Below, in pieces: positions 1 through 5,912 of a stretch of 8,844 bases of DNA. Below the pieces are notes generated by a model. The model saw nothing but the letters and a program-made list of their open reading frames with translations, was not told where the DNA came from and searched no databases. The DNA is from DATCVA01 sp036567205 (GTDB taxonomy: Bacteria > Pseudomonadota > Gammaproteobacteria > Burkholderiales > Burkholderiaceae_B): the NCBI GenBank assembly GCA_036567205.1, contig DATCVA010000278.1, forward strand, positions 1 through 8,844, in the 5' to 3' direction. Position 1 is the stretch's first letter, and each line of letters begins with the position of its first letter. The translations under genes and the position numbers were made by a program.

Positions 1-181
1 CGATCGCCATTCCGTTGGGCCCTCCCTTGCAGTCGACCACGGTAGTGACCGCGCCATCGCGGGCGATACGTTTAATCTTGCCGCTACGAATTTCCGCCAG
101 CAGTACGGAGCCGTCCTGCATGGCTACGGGGCCCTCGGGAAACTGCAGGCCGGTGGCCAATGTTTTTATTCCTTGCGTCAT
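1..181 (-). CDS. SMP-30/gluconolactonase/LRE family protein, N-terminal part (runs off left edge)
   Basis: Only the first 60 codons are in the window; the gene continues past base 1. The start is the ATG at 181-179, with a clear GGAG ribosome site about five bases upstream. The visible N-terminus has a LATGLQFPEGP segment (residues 8-18) and a GGPNGMAI segment at the edge. In SMP-30-fold six-bladed beta-propellers the FPEGP glutamate (here Glu16) is normally a ligand of the catalytic divalent metal, and the GGPNG loop also belongs to the active site. Family members hydrolyse sugar lactones or related cyclic esters, usually in the cytoplasm; no signal peptide is visible here. The gene begins 34 bp after the stop of the Bug receptor gene, so the two are probably co-transcribed. 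Family is fairly secure from these motifs; substrate is unknown. Confidence 0.8.
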   Translation of the reverse strand, partial: MTQGIKTLATGLQFPEGPVAMQDGSVLLAEIRSGKIKRIARDGAVTTVVDCKGGPNGMAI

Positions 182-215
182 TACTTCTCCTTTTGTTTTA
201 TGGGTTGAAATAGAA

Positions 216-1178
216 TTACACTTTTATGCCGGCCGCCTTGATAATGGTTCCCCACTTCTGGATCTCGCTGACGATGAACTGTTGAAATTCCTCGGGCGTG
301 CTGCCCACGATGTCAGCGCCGTTGGTGGTCATGACCTCTTTTACCTTCTCGTTGGCGAGGGATGCGCGGATGTCTTTGTTCAGGCGCTTGACAATGGCGG
401 GGTCTGTGCCGGCGGGTGCCAGTATTCCGGTCCACGCGCTAACGTCGAAGGGCTTGCCGCTAAGTTCTTGCAGTGTGGGTAATTCCGGCATCAAGCTAGA
501 TCGTTTGGCTGTGGTTACCGCAATGGCCCGCAATTTTCCGGATCGCACTAACGGTGCGGCGCCGACGATGTTGCCAATCATCAAGTCAATATGGCCTCCC
601 ATCAGGTCCAGCAGGGCAGGGCCAGTGCCTTTGTAAGGCGCATGCACCATCGAAATTCCGTAGATGTCGCTAAGCAGTTCGGTCGAAAGGTGATCGTTGG
701 TACCATTGCCTGAAGAGCCATAAAACAGTTTTTCGGTTTTGGCCCGCTTCACCAGATCATCGAGAGTCTTGATAGGCGAGTCGGCCCTGACCACCAGCAC
801 AAAGGGTGATTGTGCTGCCAGGCATACGGGCGCGAAATCTTTAACGGTGTCGAAGGGCAGCTTGTCCATAAGCGAAGGATTGCTTACGTGGGGAGCGCTG
901 GTCACAAGCAACGTGTATCCGTCTGGTTTGGATTTGGCGACATATTCCGCGCCGATCACCGTTGCCGCGCCGGGTTTGTTTTCAACAATCACGGTTTGCT
1001 TCAGTGTTGCACTAAGCGGTACTGACAGGGCGCGAGCCAGAGTGTCTGTGCCACCGCCAGGCGAGAACGCCACTACGACGGTTATAGGCTTGGCCGGATA
1101 AGTAGAAGCCGCGTTGGCCCGAAATGCCGTTAAGGAACTACCGACGGCCATAGCCTGTAGGAAAAGTCTGCGATCCAT
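216..1178 (-). CDS. Bug/TctC-family tripartite tricarboxylate transporter substrate-binding protein (copy 1)
   Basis: A 320-residue protein, the usual length for periplasmic Bug receptors. Residues 1-23 form an export signal with RRLFLQ at 3-8 and a hydrophobic stretch ending ANA, so a Tat-type signal is possible although Sec export is not excluded. The mature part starts with the family pattern YPAKPITVVVAFSPGGGTD (27-45), where the PGG loop helps form the ligand pocket, followed by VENKPGAATVIG (65-76), a GSSGNGTND loop and APYKGTGPALLDLMGGHID further on. These are classic Bug signatures. The ATG at 1178 has a strong AGGAGG about seven bases upstream. Bug proteins bind small, mostly carboxylated molecules; the ligand cannot be read from sequence. 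No TctA/TctB membrane genes are present, so it would use a transporter encoded elsewhere or serve in sensing. It probably starts its own transcription unit together with the lactonase-like gene. Confidence 0.93.
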   Translation of the reverse strand: MDRRLFLQAMAVGSSLTAFRANAASTYPAKPITVVVAFSPGGGTDTLARALSVPLSATLKQTVIVENKPGAATVIGAEYVAKSKPDGYTLLVTSAPHVSNPSLMDKLPFDTVKDFAPVCLAAQSPFVLVVRADSPIKTLDDLVKRAKTEKLFYGSSGNGTNDHLSTELLSDIYGISMVHAPYKGTGPALLDLMGGHIDLMIGNIVGAAPLVRSGKLRAIAVTTAKRSSLMPELPTLQELSGKPFDVSAWTGILAPAGTDPAIVKRLNKDIRASLANEKVKEVMTTNGADIVGSTPEEFQQFIVSEIQKWGTIIKAAGIKV

Positions 1179-1214
1179 GGTTTTGCCTCCTGATTGGATG
1201 ATGGACTTGAAGTT

Positions 1215-1252
1215 ATGCCATTTATGAATTTTTTAGCTTTGGCATGAATTTT
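1215..1252. repeat. ATGCCA/TGGCAT inverted repeat overlapping ATGAATTTT direct repeats
   Basis: ATGCCA (1215-1220) and TGGCAT (1240-1245) are inverted copies. ATGAATTTT occurs at 1224-1232 and again at 1244-1252, a spacing of 20 bp or about two helical turns. They lie 40-75 bp upstream of the Bug receptor start. They could be regulator half-sites or a fold in the leader RNA, but short repeats in AT-rich DNA can arise by chance. Confidence 0.35.
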
Positions 1253-1378
1253 GTTTTTGTGTTGTGTGGTTGCTAATTGCGTTTCCAAGTCAACCGTGAA
1301 CTGTGCCAGTTTCGTTGCCATGCAAAGGCACTGCCTGCGCCTGGCCTTCGTGCCGACGATTGATTTGGCAATGGAGTA

Positions 1379-1408
1379 AATATATATAGGACGCTTTCGC
1401 ATCGAAAG
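1379..1408 (-). promoter_or_regulatory. Possible promoter with CTTTCG-N3-CGAAAG operator-like dyad for the downstream Bug gene
   Basis: On the minus strand the hexamer TATATT (1384-1379) lies in a TATATATATT run and is a good -10 candidate. A spacer of 17 bp puts TTTCGA (1407-1402) at -35, a weak three-of-six match. A perfect 15-bp dyad, CTTTCG-CAT-CGAAAG (1394-1408), overlaps that -35 element and part of the spacer, where an activator or repressor could act. The predicted RNA start near 1372 would give a leader of almost 200 bases before the Bug start codon at 1178. The dyad is read directly; promoter activity is inferred. Confidence 0.35.
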
Positions 1409-1434
1409 ACATGAAACTCGAATGATGTCTTTGG

Positions 1435-1444
1435 TTTACGTAAA
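1435..1444. repeat. TTTACGTAAA palindrome
   Basis: A perfect 10-bp palindrome located about 30 bp upstream of the possible promoter of the Bug/lactonase unit and just past the terminator hairpin. It could be part of a regulator site; nothing else supports this. Confidence 0.3.
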
Positions 1445-1459
1445 TAAAAGCATGGCGGA

Positions 1460-1490
1460 ATAAAAAGCCAGCCACGTAAATATGGCTGGT
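1460..1490 (-). terminator. Intrinsic terminator behind the SDR-FAD-ETF-Bug operon
   Basis: The minus strand reads CCAGCCA, an eight-base loop, then TGGCTGG (1489-1468), giving a perfect 7-bp GC-rich stem. It is followed by CTTTTTATT (1467-1459), a good U-tract. The plus strand also has TTTT after the stem, so weak action in both directions is possible. It lies about 120 bp past the stop of the upstream Bug gene and before the likely promoter of the next one, which is the right place to end the main operon. Confidence 0.75.
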
Positions 1491-1525
1491 TTTCAGGAGC
1501 TGTGCCGGTAAAAATCTTCAGCCTG

Positions 1526-1554
1526 ACGTTTAATTCAATTTCTAAATCAAACGT
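1526..1554 (-). other. AU-rich RNA hairpin in the 3' region of the Bug transcript
   Basis: Read as minus-strand RNA, these 29 bases fold into an uninterrupted 13-bp stem closing an AAA triloop: ten Watson-Crick pairs and three G-U pairs. Read as plus-strand RNA, the three G-U positions become A-C mismatches, so the fold favours the minus-strand transcript, the strand of the surrounding genes. It starts about 55 bases past the stop of the Bug gene and precedes the terminator. It may protect the 3' end of the transcript or be a processing site. The pairing is read from the sequence; the role is inferred. Confidence 0.5.
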
Positions 1555-1608
1555 GCACTTTGTCGGCGCAGCAGTCGCACAAAAGTAATGTCTACGCCGG
1601 TTTTTGCT

Positions 1609-2613
1609 TTAAGATTTTTGGGTCAGGTCTGTATTTTTTATGACATCGCCCCAACGATTGACCTCATCGTTCAGAAATTTCTGAAATTCCGCAGGGGAAT
1701 CCAATACGGTTGGCACAATGGCGACTTTATGTAGTTGCTGGCGGAAGTCAGGTTGCGCAACAATTTTCTGCAGAGCTTTATCGATCTTGGCGACGACATC
1801 GGCCGGTGTTTTAGCGGGGGCGAATACCCCTAGCCAGTTCACCACGTTGAAGCCTGGCAACTCTTCGCTGGCCGCGGGAACGTTTGGAAGAAACTCCACA
1901 CGATCCTTGCTGGTAACGGCCAAAGCTGTCAGTTGACCTTCGTTGATCAGCCCGAAAAGCGGGGCAAGGTCTTGCACTACGCCATCGACGTGCCCTCCAA
2001 GTACGTCGGCAGTTGCTGGCCCGCCTCCACGGTACGGAACATGAAGAATGTTCCCTTTGGATGCTTGTTTCAGCAATTCTATGGTCAGGTGCGGCAGGCC
2101 CCCGGTGCCTGATGAGGCGAAGGTTATTTGCTGGGTACGAGCCAGAGTCAGCATTTCCTTCAGGGTTTTAACTTTAAGCTTGGGGCCGACAGTAACGGCT
2201 TCCGGTGTAAGGCCAACCATATTAATGCCGGCCAAATCCTTTAATGTGTCAAACGGCCTGGGAACTATAGTCTGCGGGGCCAGCACTATGGGGCTTGCGC
2301 TTGAGAAGAGCAAGGTATAACCATTGGGCTGCGACTTGATGACATGCATTGCGCCAATAGTGCCATTGGCGCCGGTGCGGTTGTCTACCACCACAGTAAC
2401 GCCAAGCTCTTTCTCCAGGCGGGGGGCGATCATTCGGGCGACAAGGTCGTTCGAGCCTCCGGGCGGGTAGCCCACTACCAGTGTAATGGGCCGCGACGGA
2501 AACGTTTGTGCATGTGCCAGCGGCAAGCTTGCCGCCGCAGTCAGGAAAAGCATGGCCACCGCGGCCAGCGGCTGTGCAAACGTACGTCGTGAAGGGAAGC
2601 TGTGTTTCTGCAT
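1609..2613 (-). CDS. Bug/TctC-family tripartite tricarboxylate transporter substrate-binding protein (copy 2)
   Basis: A 334-residue protein when started at the ATG at 2613, which has GAGAG upstream. The frame stays open for 56 codons further upstream into etfA, but that stretch is unlike any Bug N-terminus, and only the 2613 start puts the signal peptide at the front. Residues 1-35 are an export signal: SRRTF (8-12), then a hydrophobic core and cleavage after AHA. The mature protein begins QTFPSRPITLVVGYPPGGSND (36-56), the classic Bug start with its PGG loop. Later signatures are VVDNRTGANGTIGA, SSGTGGLPHLT and VPYRGGGPATADVLGGHVD. It follows etfA by 52 bp and probably closes the long operon, ahead of the terminator at 1490-1460. 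It differs clearly from the other Bug protein, so the two may recognise different compounds. Ligand unknown; no membrane partner genes are nearby. Confidence 0.93.
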   Translation of the reverse strand: MQKHSFPSRRTFAQPLAAVAMLFLTAAASLPLAHAQTFPSRPITLVVGYPPGGSNDLVARMIAPRLEKELGVTVVVDNRTGANGTIGAMHVIKSQPNGYTLLFSSASPIVLAPQTIVPRPFDTLKDLAGINMVGLTPEAVTVGPKLKVKTLKEMLTLARTQQITFASSGTGGLPHLTIELLKQASKGNILHVPYRGGGPATADVLGGHVDGVVQDLAPLFGLINEGQLTALAVTSKDRVEFLPNVPAASEELPGFNVVNWLGVFAPAKTPADVVAKIDKALQKIVAQPDFRQQLHKVAIVPTVLDSPAEFQKFLNDEVNRWGDVIKNTDLTQKS

Positions 2614-2629
2614 CAGGTGTCTCTCTTTT

Positions 2630-2663
2630 GTTGTTACGGTTTTAGTAGTTGTTAAGGTTTTAG
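2630..2663. repeat. Tandem 16-bp direct repeat, 18-bp period, between etfA and the Bug gene
   Basis: GTTGTTACGGTTTTAG (2630-2645) and GTTGTTAAGGTTTTAG (2648-2663) match at 15 of 16 bases and are separated by two bases. On the coding strand each unit reads CTAAAACC(T/G)TAACAAC. They fill almost all of the 52-bp gap and end just before the Bug ribosome site. Possible roles are a binding site, an unstructured translation enhancer or simple slippage. Confidence 0.7.
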
Positions 2664-2665
2664 AA

Positions 2666-3673
2666 CTAAGTGTTGACCTTGAGGGCGCTTTGTAAGGCTG
2701 GTAAAAACTCTTGCCAGTCGGCAACCACGCCGATATGGGCGGCCTGAAATATGCCGGCTTCAGGATCTTTGTTGACGGCAATAATCTTTGTGTGGGGGTC
2801 TATGCCGGCCAGGTGCTGCGGCGTGCCTGAAATGCCTATGGCCAGGTAGAGTTCAGGCGTTACGTATTTACCTGACTGGCCCACTTGGCGGGCTACGGGG
2901 GCCCATCCGGCGTCCACGGCAGGCAGGCTGCTGCCTACCGCCCCGCCCAGCGAATCGGCCAGTTCATACAAAGCGGTAAAACCGGCTTCGCCGCCAATGC
3001 CGCGGCCGCCCGATACGACTAATTTGGCGCCATCCAGACTGGCATGCTGTTCAGGGCGTTCGGTAAAGGTGGTTGAATAGGCTGTGGGTGGCGTTATGCT
3101 ATCGAGTTGACGAACGTGAACGGGCTGCTTATTGTCGGCGCTGTCGTCCAATTCATAATCAATTTTCCGGACGGTTGCGATATATGGACCTTCCCGGCAC
3201 TCCAGCACCAGGTTCAGCCGCCCGCCGAACGCGGCGCGTTCAACGCAAATACGCCCTGTCTCGCCGACTATAAAACGCTTGGCTTTGCCCAGGGGTATTG
3301 CTTTGAGGCGCGCGGCCAGCAGACCAGCCATGTCTTCGTATTCCGAGCCAGCTGCAATAAGAAAAATAGTATCTTGTGCAGGCTTCGGCACTTCAGTGCT
3401 GTTAATCGCATGGGCGAATAGATCGGCTGTCTGGTGCGTTTGAAGCGCGCTTTCGGCAAGTGGCAGCGTCATGGCTGAAATGGAGTCCAGCTTTGCCGCC
3501 TGGGCCCGTTCAATGGCTGCATCTGTTTGGGGGCCGATAATCAACGCATGCGCTGTGCCATCACAACGATTCGCCAGGTCGCGCGCCACCTCAAGCGGTG
3601 CGTAGTCGGTCGGGCTGCCCGGTTCGGTGCTAAAGACCAGGGCGACGATGCGGTGGGAGTGGTTAGCTTGCAT
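2666..3673 (-). CDS. etfA: Electron transfer flavoprotein alpha subunit (EtfA/FixB family)
   Basis: A 335-residue protein, close to the usual EtfA length (about 310-340). The N-terminal part is the variable ETF domain; the C-terminal FAD domain (about 213-330) is unmistakable: VVSGGRG (219-225), DAGWAPVARQVGQSGK (254-269), GISGTPQHLAG (280-290) and NKDPEAGIF (301-309). These match the FAD-binding loops of EtfA, with SGK where many members have TGK. The usual lysine-serine after SGGRG is replaced by GIGGEAGF, a modest divergence. EtfA and EtfB form a soluble cytoplasmic heterodimer that takes electrons from flavin dehydrogenases and passes them to ETF:quinone oxidoreductase, which is not in this window. 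The ATG at 3673 has only a poor ribosome site and lies 27 bp after the etfB stop, so translation may be coupled to etfB. Confidence 0.95.
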   Translation of the reverse strand: MQANHSHRIVALVFSTEPGSPTDYAPLEVARDLANRCDGTAHALIIGPQTDAAIERAQAAKLDSISAMTLPLAESALQTHQTADLFAHAINSTEVPKPAQDTIFLIAAGSEYEDMAGLLAARLKAIPLGKAKRFIVGETGRICVERAAFGGRLNLVLECREGPYIATVRKIDYELDDSADNKQPVHVRQLDSITPPTAYSTTFTERPEQHASLDGAKLVVSGGRGIGGEAGFTALYELADSLGGAVGSSLPAVDAGWAPVARQVGQSGKYVTPELYLAIGISGTPQHLAGIDPHTKIIAVNKDPEAGIFQAAHIGVVADWQEFLPALQSALKVNT

Positions 3674-3700
3674 AAAAGTTCAACGAGTTGTGCCAGGATT

Positions 3701-4498
3701 TCAGGAAAGGTTTTGCCGGGACTTCAGGAAAGATGCGAGTTCGCGGGCTTGTTCATTGACCGTCCCCTCCAGCATGCGGCATGGGGTTTCACCCCGTGCC
3801 GAGGTTTCCGGCGGTGCGGCGCGAACAATTGTTATTCCCGGTTTTTTTATTGACGCCTCAGGTGTTATGGCTTGAAATTTTTGTTGTTTCGCCAGCATTA
3901 CATTTTTCATTAGCGGGTGGCGCAGACGATTGTTCTTGTTGTTGCTGATGCTGGCGCAGGCGGGTGCGAGCAGCGAGATTGACTCGTCCTGGCGTGTCCC
4001 TGTACGTTCAAAGATCAGAGTTCCGTTTTCGCCTTCGCCTGCATGCTGCGCCAGCGATACAAACGGCCATCCCCAGGACTCGGCCAGATACGCGGGCGCC
4101 ATGCCATCGTCCAGATCGCCATGTTCACGGCCAATCAAGATCAGATCGATCGGTTTGTCGGGAACTTGCACTGCGCTCAGGGCGTGAGCAGCAAGCCAGG
4201 CGGGATTGCCGCGCTCAGTTGCGGGCACGCATAGCCCAACAACTTGATCAAGCCGATAGGATGCTACCGCGCGCATAAGCGCAATATCGCAGGCGCCGTC
4301 TGTGATTAGCGCCGAGATAAACGTCGCTGGATTCTTGTCGCGCAGCTTGAGCGCGATTTCCAGTGCCGCTTCGTCAAAGGGGCTAAGCTTGAAGGGGGTA
4401 GTGGGGGTACTTGCCAAGTCGGCCCAATTGCCCGAAGCGGGTTTTTCCAGCGGGCGTTTTGGGTCGGCAATACCGGCAATCAGTACAGTTACATGCAT
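3701..4498 (-). CDS. etfB: Electron transfer flavoprotein beta subunit (EtfB/FixA family)
   Basis: A 265-residue protein, near the normal EtfB length of about 250-265. Signs of the family are SPFDEAALEIALKL (39-52), the nucleotide-binding stretch LILIGREHGDLDDGMAPAYLAESWGWP (119-145, key elements G123, D128, D130, G132) and the C-terminal GTVNEQARELASFL (245-258), typical of EtfB ends. The segment around RLRHPLMKNVM (191-201) lies where EtfB carries the recognition loop that docks on partner dehydrogenases; its sequence is unlike the usual EPRYATLP loop. Leu196 may be the anchor residue (inference). The gene starts 11 bp after the upstream FAD enzyme stop, whose TAG overlaps the AGGA ribosome site, so the two are tightly linked. 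This placement suggests a dedicated ETF for the flavoenzymes of this operon. Confidence 0.93.
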   Translation of the reverse strand: MHVTVLIAGIADPKRPLEKPASGNWADLASTPTTPFKLSPFDEAALEIALKLRDKNPATFISALITDGACDIALMRAVASYRLDQVVGLCVPATERGNPAWLAAHALSAVQVPDKPIDLILIGREHGDLDDGMAPAYLAESWGWPFVSLAQHAGEGENGTLIFERTGTRQDESISLLAPACASISNNKNNRLRHPLMKNVMLAKQQKFQAITPEASIKKPGITIVRAAPPETSARGETPCRMLEGTVNEQARELASFLKSRQNLS

Positions 4499-4509
4499 AA
4501 ACGGAGTTC

Positions 4510-5889
4510 CTACTGTAAGGCCAGTGCAGTTCTTGCCGCGACACGGCCGAAAATTGCCGCCTTGCCAAGTGCTGTGCCGGTCATGTAGGCCGCGCCGTGA
4601 AGGCCGCCCACGATTTCACCTGCGGCGAACAAGCCATCCAGCGGTTGGCCATAGACGTCCAGGACCCGCATGCCGGAGTCGATGCACAAACCGCAATAGG
4701 TGCCGAAGACGGCGGCGGTGGAGGGATAGGCGTAAAACGGTCCTTTTTCGATACGGACCAGGTCTCCGTACTCGTGCACCAGATGGCGCCTTCCGAACTC
4801 GGGGTCTTCGCCGGCATTGACGTAGCCGTTGTAGGCATTGACCGTGTTCAGTAGCGTCTGTTCTGGTACTTCAATCAGTGCCGCCAGTTGCTCCAGCGTA
4901 TCGGCCTCGATCATTAACCCCTCTTCAAGCCGGCGTTCCAAGTCAAGAATGCGCGTCAGATTGTCACCGCTTTCCAGTATTTTTCGGTCCAGAATCTGAT
5001 AGGTGGCGCCATACGGCTGGCGAATGCACGCATCGCCCAAAAGCTTGTACGAGATCGATTCATCGACGAAGCGTTTTCCGTCCTGATTGACGGCAATGGC
5101 GCCCTTGTAAACGGCCAGGCAACTATGGTGATTGGTTTCGTCGGTTGGATGCTTCCCGTACGTGCCTTTGATGTACACCATATCGCGGTTATCGGCGCCG
5201 ATCTTCCACGCCATTTTCAGGCCATCGCCTACGTTGCCTTCGCCGCCAATGAACACGGCGTCGTCATACTGAGGTGCGTAGCGATGCACCAGTTCCGCAT
5301 TACGGCAGAAACCGCCGCTGGCCAGCAACACGCCATGTTGGCCATAGATCGAAAAGGGCTTGCCGTCTTGCAGTACCGTAACGCCTTCAACGCGGTTGGA
5401 TTCAGGGTTGTGAATTAGCCGTTGGGCCGCAGCGCCGGTAAGCAGTTGCACCTTGCCTGTTTCTTTGGCGCGGGCGGCCAGGGCGCGCACCATATCAGCA
5501 GGATCTACATTGTGTACTCGCGGCACGGACTGGCCAGAGGACGCTTCCATGTTCTTACCGAATTGAACGCCGGCTTGCTTAAGCCATTCATACGTATCTA
5601 ATTGATTGTCGACGTAAACCTGTACCAGCGTCTCATCGTTTTCAAACTGACCCACTTCGCGCAAATCCTTGAATAGAAGCTCGCTGGAGTCGTCGATGCC
5701 GCTGGCTTGTTGCAGATCTGTTCCAGCGAAAGCCAGGCAGCCGCCGCTCATGGCCGACGACCCCCCTGTTTCGTGCAGCTTTTCAATCAGGATGACGCTG
5801 CGGCCGGCCTGGGCCGCTTCCAGGGCAGCCGAAAAGCCTGCTAGTCCCCCGCCTACAATAACGAGTTCAGTGTGTAAATCCATTTGCAT
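4510..5889 (-). CDS. FAD-dependent oxidoreductase, fumarate reductase/succinate dehydrogenase flavoprotein fold
   Basis: With the ATG at 5889 the protein has 459 residues; AGGA lies four bases upstream. An ATG two codons later (5883) is equally possible. The frame also extends 13 codons up to a TTG at 5928, overlapping the previous gene, which is unlikely. Residues 9-18 hold the FAD dinucleotide fold LVIVGGGLAG, with Glu36 at the end of the second strand and TGGSSAMSGG at 41-50. Later come LLASGGF (188-194), GKRFVDE (271-277) and the C-terminal FAD motif GLFAAGEIVGGLHG (419-432). The cap region lacks the fumarate reductase active-site pattern: AVFGTYCGLCID (393-404) stands where the catalytic HHTMGG is usual, and SISYK follows GKRFVDE where an arginine is expected. 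It is soluble, with no signal peptide or heme site. It probably oxidises an unknown organic acid or ring compound and passes electrons to the adjacent ETF. Confidence 0.88.
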   Translation of the reverse strand: MQMDLHTELVIVGGGLAGFSAALEAAQAGRSVILIEKLHETGGSSAMSGGCLAFAGTDLQQASGIDDSSELLFKDLREVGQFENDETLVQVYVDNQLDTYEWLKQAGVQFGKNMEASSGQSVPRVHNVDPADMVRALAARAKETGKVQLLTGAAAQRLIHNPESNRVEGVTVLQDGKPFSIYGQHGVLLASGGFCRNAELVHRYAPQYDDAVFIGGEGNVGDGLKMAWKIGADNRDMVYIKGTYGKHPTDETNHHSCLAVYKGAIAVNQDGKRFVDESISYKLLGDACIRQPYGATYQILDRKILESGDNLTRILDLERRLEEGLMIEADTLEQLAALIEVPEQTLLNTVNAYNGYVNAGEDPEFGRRHLVHEYGDLVRIEKGPFYAYPSTAAVFGTYCGLCIDSGMRVLDVYGQPLDGLFAAGEIVGGLHGAAYMTGTALGKAAIFGRVAARTALALQ

Positions 5890-5912
5890 TGTTTCCTGTC
5901 GCGAAATTGTTG

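Larger units (their letters stand above)
1179..1608. other. 430-bp intergenic region between the two Bug receptor genes
   Basis: I see no convincing gene here; the open frames have no family resemblance or good start context. The region is AT-rich compared with the genes. In minus-strand order it holds an AU-rich RNA-type hairpin (1554-1526), an intrinsic terminator (1489-1460), a TTTACGTAAA palindrome (1435-1444), a possible promoter with a CTTTCG-CAT-CGAAAG dyad (1379-1408), and close to the next gene a pair of ATGAATTTT direct repeats (1224-1232 and 1244-1252) with an ATGCCA/TGGCAT inverted repeat (1215-1220 and 1240-1245). Together this looks like the end of one transcription unit and the control region of another. 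Confidence 0.7.

Noticed and set aside
1130..1402. 90-residue frame on the minus strand overlapping the Bug gene start
   Set aside because: It overlaps a secure gene in another frame, shows no recognisable family, and covers a spacer with promoter-like signals.
1510..1619. AAAAATCTT/AAGATTTTT inverted repeat spanning about 100 bp
   Set aside because: Short AT-rich arms far apart; likely chance, and weaker than the local hairpins inside it.
2614..2781. Upstream extension of the Bug gene by 56 codons into etfA
   Set aside because: The extra stretch has low-complexity residues from the tandem repeat and overlaps etfA; the export signal and ribosome site fit only the start at 2613.
3627..3720. 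Possible frameshift at the etfB end, since another frame reads FPEILAQLVELL past the stop
   Set aside because: The existing end GTVNEQARELASFLKSRQ already matches normal EtfB C-termini, and the length is normal, so no frameshift is needed.
4302..4820. 172-residue plus-strand frame spanning the etfB/FAD junction
   Set aside because: It is opposite two secure genes and is rich in Arg, Pro and Gly, as expected for an antisense shadow.
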